Of a stretch of DNA of 64,000 bases, positions 61,678 through 64,000 are shown in pieces (within the stretch, counting starts at the first letter, position 1; each line of letters begins with the position of its first letter). Under the pieces are notes generated by a model that did no database searches, was not told the DNA's origin, and saw only the letters and a list, made by a program, of their open reading frames with translations. The translations under genes were made by a program, and so were the position numbers. This DNA comes from Shewanella psychropiezotolerans (GTDB taxonomy: Bacteria; Pseudomonadota; Gammaproteobacteria; Enterobacterales; Shewanellaceae): NCBI RefSeq assembly GCF_007197555.1, contig NZ_CP041614.1, forward strand, positions 3,154,001 to 3,218,000, read 5' to 3'.

Positions 61678-63117
61678 ATGGACCTTAACCTGCCACTGTG
61701 TCGTCGATTACGACACATCTGCTTAGTTAAAAAATCACTTTTTTTCTTTGCCATATTTTACTACCTGCTTGCAACGTGCTCCAGCGCCAGTGAAAATGAT
61801 CAGGACATTAAAAATACCAAGCATAAAAAACAACTGATCATAGCCAATTCTAAGGCATGGAAACCTTTTTCTTATATAGATACTAATGGCGAGGCTCAAG
61901 GTTTACTCATTGATATCTGGAAGGAATATGCCAGAGTCAACGATGTAGATGTGTCATTCCTCTTAACAGATTGGAATGATTCATTGCAAGCAGTTAAAGC
62001 TAAAGAGGCAAATGTACATGCTGGCTTGCTTTGGTCCGAACACAGAGAAACTTACCTGGACTTCCTCCCTGGCATAGTCAAGATCGATACCCAACTATTC
62101 TTTTCATCTAAGCTATTGGGCACAGATGTACGCAACTATCTCGAGTCGGGTAGGGTAGGCGTGGTCTTTGCGGGCTATGAAGAAACATATATGATGAAGC
62201 ACTATCCTAAGGTTAAGCTCATCGCTTTTGATAATAATGAACTTATGCTGAAGAGTGCATTTTCAGGTGAGATTCATGCCTTCGTAGCAGATTTTCAAGT
62301 CGCCAACTTTTACTTATACACATCACAAAGACCTAATCAGTTTTCTCCGGTGAAGCATCTTTATAGCGGATTAATTAGGCCTGCGGTCGCTGAAGGTCAA
62401 AACCGATTAAGGCTGGAACTTCAACATGGTTTTAAACAGATCTCAGCCGTGGATCTTGAGCGCATACAGCGTAAATGGATCCATGTAGAAACGGTTTACC
62501 CCAAATACTTGTTACCCATGTTTTTCGCGTTAATCCTCCTGTTGACGGCGGCCTATATATTTCACCTACGCAGAGCCGTTGCACATAGAACCCATGAGCT
62601 GCACCAATTAAACAGAGAGTTACAAAGACTCGCCTCCATAGATGCAATGACTAACATCTATAATCGTCGTTATTTTATCGAGCTGTTACAACAGGCTTGT
62701 GATGACAACCAGACCGGGCTTTCTCTGTTGCTGTTTGATATAGACAGATTTAAGTCGATCAATGATAATTTTGGCCACAGTGTCGGCGATTTCATTATTT
62801 GTGCGATGGTCAAGACGATTAAACGGCAACTCCCTCCCGAAGCTGTATTTGGCAGGATAGGAGGAGAGGAGTTTTGTATTTTCATTCAGGGACTCACACC
62901 TGAACAATCTCAAGAATTAGCCAAACGAGTTCAATCATCGGTGACTAGTAGCCACTACTGCCAGAATAATATTCGTCATGCGGTCAGTATCAGCCTAGGC
63001 GCTGTCTACTGTGAAGAGGCTAACATCGATCACCAATTTCTGATTAATCAAGCCGATCACCTTATGTACATAGCAAAATCCATGGGGCGGGATTGCTACC
63101 AGTTCAATAAACTCTAA
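61678..63117 (+). CDS. Diguanylate cyclase with periplasmic SBP_bac_3 sensor
   Basis: The 479-residue protein has an N-terminal signal/anchor (SLFFFAIFYYLLATCSSAS). A family 3 solute-binding domain spans about 50-275 (IIANSKAWKPFSYIDTNGEA, GLLWSEHRETYLDFLPG, AFVADFQVANFYL). A membrane helix follows (LPMFFALILLLTAAYIFH, about 280-300), then a short coiled coil and GGDEF: IDAMTNIYNRRYFIEL, FDIDRFKSINDNFGHS and RIGGEEF. The I-site RxxD is absent (PPEAVFG). It should sense a periplasmic ligand, perhaps an amino acid, and make c-di-GMP. Confidence 0.88.
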   Translation: MDLNLPLCRRLRHICLVKKSLFFFAIFYYLLATCSSASENDQDIKNTKHKKQLIIANSKAWKPFSYIDTNGEAQGLLIDIWKEYARVNDVDVSFLLTDWNDSLQAVKAKEANVHAGLLWSEHRETYLDFLPGIVKIDTQLFFSSKLLGTDVRNYLESGRVGVVFAGYEETYMMKHYPKVKLIAFDNNELMLKSAFSGEIHAFVADFQVANFYLYTSQRPNQFSPVKHLYSGLIRPAVAEGQNRLRLELQHGFKQISAVDLERIQRKWIHVETVYPKYLLPMFFALILLLTAAYIFHLRRAVAHRTHELHQLNRELQRLASIDAMTNIYNRRYFIELLQQACDDNQTGLSLLLFDIDRFKSINDNFGHSVGDFIICAMVKTIKRQLPPEAVFGRIGGEEFCIFIQGLTPEQSQELAKRVQSSVTSSHYCQNNIRHAVSISLGAVYCEEANIDHQFLINQADHLMYIAKSMGRDCYQFNKL

Positions 63118-63153
63118 TGTAATTAAATGTTATTTTCGGCTAAACAAGGATGA

Positions 63154-63429
63154 ATCAACGATCTTATCGCCTCGAATCAAGCCGAGCAGAAACCATTATC
63201 AGATGACCTGGCTGCAGAAGGTTTCATCCTAGAACAAGTAGGCGTTCTAGATTCTGCAATCGCCCTGAGTCAATATACAGCTAAAAAGCAGAGCCCTAGC
63301 CAACAAATCACAAACGATTCATTCACACACCACAAGACAGAGACTGAGCGTCAGAGCCCAAGATGTCAGATTGGTCACAAACCCGCATCGATGGCTTTAC
63401 CACTGCCCAACCTACCAGCCCCTTATTAG
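63154..63429 (+). pseudogene. Start-less reading frame, possible gene remnant
   Basis: A 91-codon frame between two stops has no usable start codon near its beginning but reads like protein (LIASNQAEQKPLSDDLAAEG, ILEQVGVLDSAIALSQYTAK). I recognise no family. It may be the tail of a lost gene or chance. The rest of 63118-63705 contains only two terminators. Confidence 0.3.
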
Positions 63430-63542
63430 GCCTGTTATCCATTCCTTCTATCAAACTTGTGGCGGTTTGTTATTGATGCTTGGACAATTTATGGGGTGGA
63501 GAAGAAGAGGGCAGTAACAAGGCCCAAGTTTGTTACCTCATA

Positions 63543-63569
63543 AAAAAGGAAGCAAAATGCTTCCTTTTT
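63543..63569. terminator. Intrinsic terminator
   Basis: AAAAAGGAAGC-aaaat-GCTTCCTTTTT; it has A/T tracts on both sides. Confidence 0.85.
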
Positions 63570-63659
63570 AATGTTCTGCCAAACAAGATCGCCTATTTGT
63601 ATATACAAGTACTGGTCTAGACAAGTAAACATATCCGAGACGGCATATCATCTTGGCAT

Positions 63660-63689
63660 AAAAAAGCCAACCTTGAAGGTTGGCTTTTT
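63660..63689. terminator. Terminator of the GAPDH-type gene
   Basis: AAAAAAGCCAACC-ttga-AGGTTGGCTTTTT, 17 bases beyond the stop on the minus strand. Confidence 0.9.
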
Positions 63690-63705
63690 CGAAAACTTGT
63701 TTAGA

Positions 63706-64000
63706 TTACTTGGCAGTCATCAAGGCGACGGCATTATCTAGCATACGGTTACTGAAACCCCACTCGTTGTCGTACCAGGCCATGACTTTGACAAGACGAC
63801 CGTTGACGCGAGTTTGGGTAGCATCGAAGTTACATGAGAATGGGTTGTGGTTGAAATCAATAGAAACCAAAGGCTCCTTGTTGACGGCTAACACTTCACT
63901 CATTGGTGATAGTGATGCTGCACTTTCGATAATGGCATTGATCTCTTCTACCGTAGTATCACGCGTCGAGATGAATGTTAAGTCGACCAAAGACACGTTA
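63706..64000 (-). CDS. Glyceraldehyde-3-phosphate dehydrogenase-type enzyme, C-terminal part (truncated by window end)
   Basis: The frame is open to the end of the window; about 97 residues are visible. The C-terminal catalytic-domain strands are clear: [34 protein letters not shown] and [30 protein letters not shown] is diagnostic of GAPDH/erythrose-4-phosphate dehydrogenase enzymes. The SIDFNHNP segment is nearer to Epd and GapB-like enzymes than to E. coli GapA. No pgk follows downstream, which argues against the usual epd-pgk-fba order. The exact member is left open. Confidence 0.8.
   Translation of the reverse strand, partial: NVSLVDLTFISTRDTTVEEINAIIESAASLSPMSEVLAVNKEPLVSIDFNHNPFSCNFDATQTRVNGRLVKVMAWYDNEWGFSNRMLDNAVALMTAK

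Overview
The window looks like a chromosomal segment of a marine gamma-proteobacterium, most probably Shewanella or a close relative. The evidence is the gene set: a YbiT-type ABC-F protein, a LasT-type methyltransferase, a two-subunit bacterioferritin, a DPP III-like lipoprotein, a cold-marine style subtilase with two PPC domains, two diguanylate cyclases and many LysR regulators. No rRNA, tRNA, CRISPR array, complete prophage or recognisable IS transposase was found.

The window has two halves of different character. From about 2.8 to 36.1 kb nearly every intergenic gap carries copies of a palindromic double-hairpin repeat (family A, about 20 copies). Around it are further mosaic repeats: a three-hairpin family B, and a looser third family written here as family C. 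From 36.1 to 64 kb no copy is visible. The repeat blocks are where rearrangement shows: an exact 195-bp tandem array after the first operon, a duplicated 3' gene fragment at 3.53 kb copied from the end of the 10.8-12.5 kb gene, and repeats that abut or enter coding ends.

Layout: 1-2.8 kb, truncated SF1 helicase plus a NERD-domain membrane protein (possible nucleic-acid defence pair). 3.6-6.6 kb, DUF2913-like protein, PanE-like reductase, periplasmic binding protein. 7-8.7 kb, hipBA toxin-antitoxin operon with four palindromic operator-like sites. 9.7-12.5 kb, MscS channel and COG2509 flavoprotein. 13.4-16.3 kb, large HelD-like helicase split at a slippery A7 heptamer. 16.6-18.3 kb, LysR/CatB-type acetyltransferase divergent pair. 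18.7-20.3 kb, a 59-residue membrane protein and a frameshifted soluble aldose dehydrogenase. 20.8-23.1 kb, a second-type adenylosuccinate synthetase and its divergent LysR. 23.3-27.9 kb, amidohydrolase lipoprotein, LysR, YdhR monooxygenase, orphan pilin. 28.4-31.9 kb, HTH protein, ceramidase-like membrane protein, SPFH protein pair. 32-36 kb, ybiT and an acyl-CoA synthetase. 36.3-37.6 kb, PAS-PAS-GGDEF protein split by one base. 38-45.4 kb, GNAT, subtilase, RluA-type synthase, M1 aminopeptidase. 45.5-47.9 kb, a tyrosine recombinase between 19-bp direct repeats, followed by an RHH-like protein. 48.2-57.7 kb, kinase-like protein, chemoreceptor remnant, SDR, membrane protein, M49-like peptidase, and a GNAT/PuuB-like oxidase/PotD-like group suggesting polyamine use. 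57.8-61.4 kb, small proteins, bfr pair with a Fur-box candidate, lasT. 61.7-64 kb, periplasmic-sensor diguanylate cyclase and the C-terminus of a GAPDH-type gene running off the window.

Three genes (helicase, aldose dehydrogenase, PAS-GGDEF) are each broken by exactly one missing base in a homopolymer. This could be base-calling error, true mutation or, for the helicase only, programmed frameshifting.
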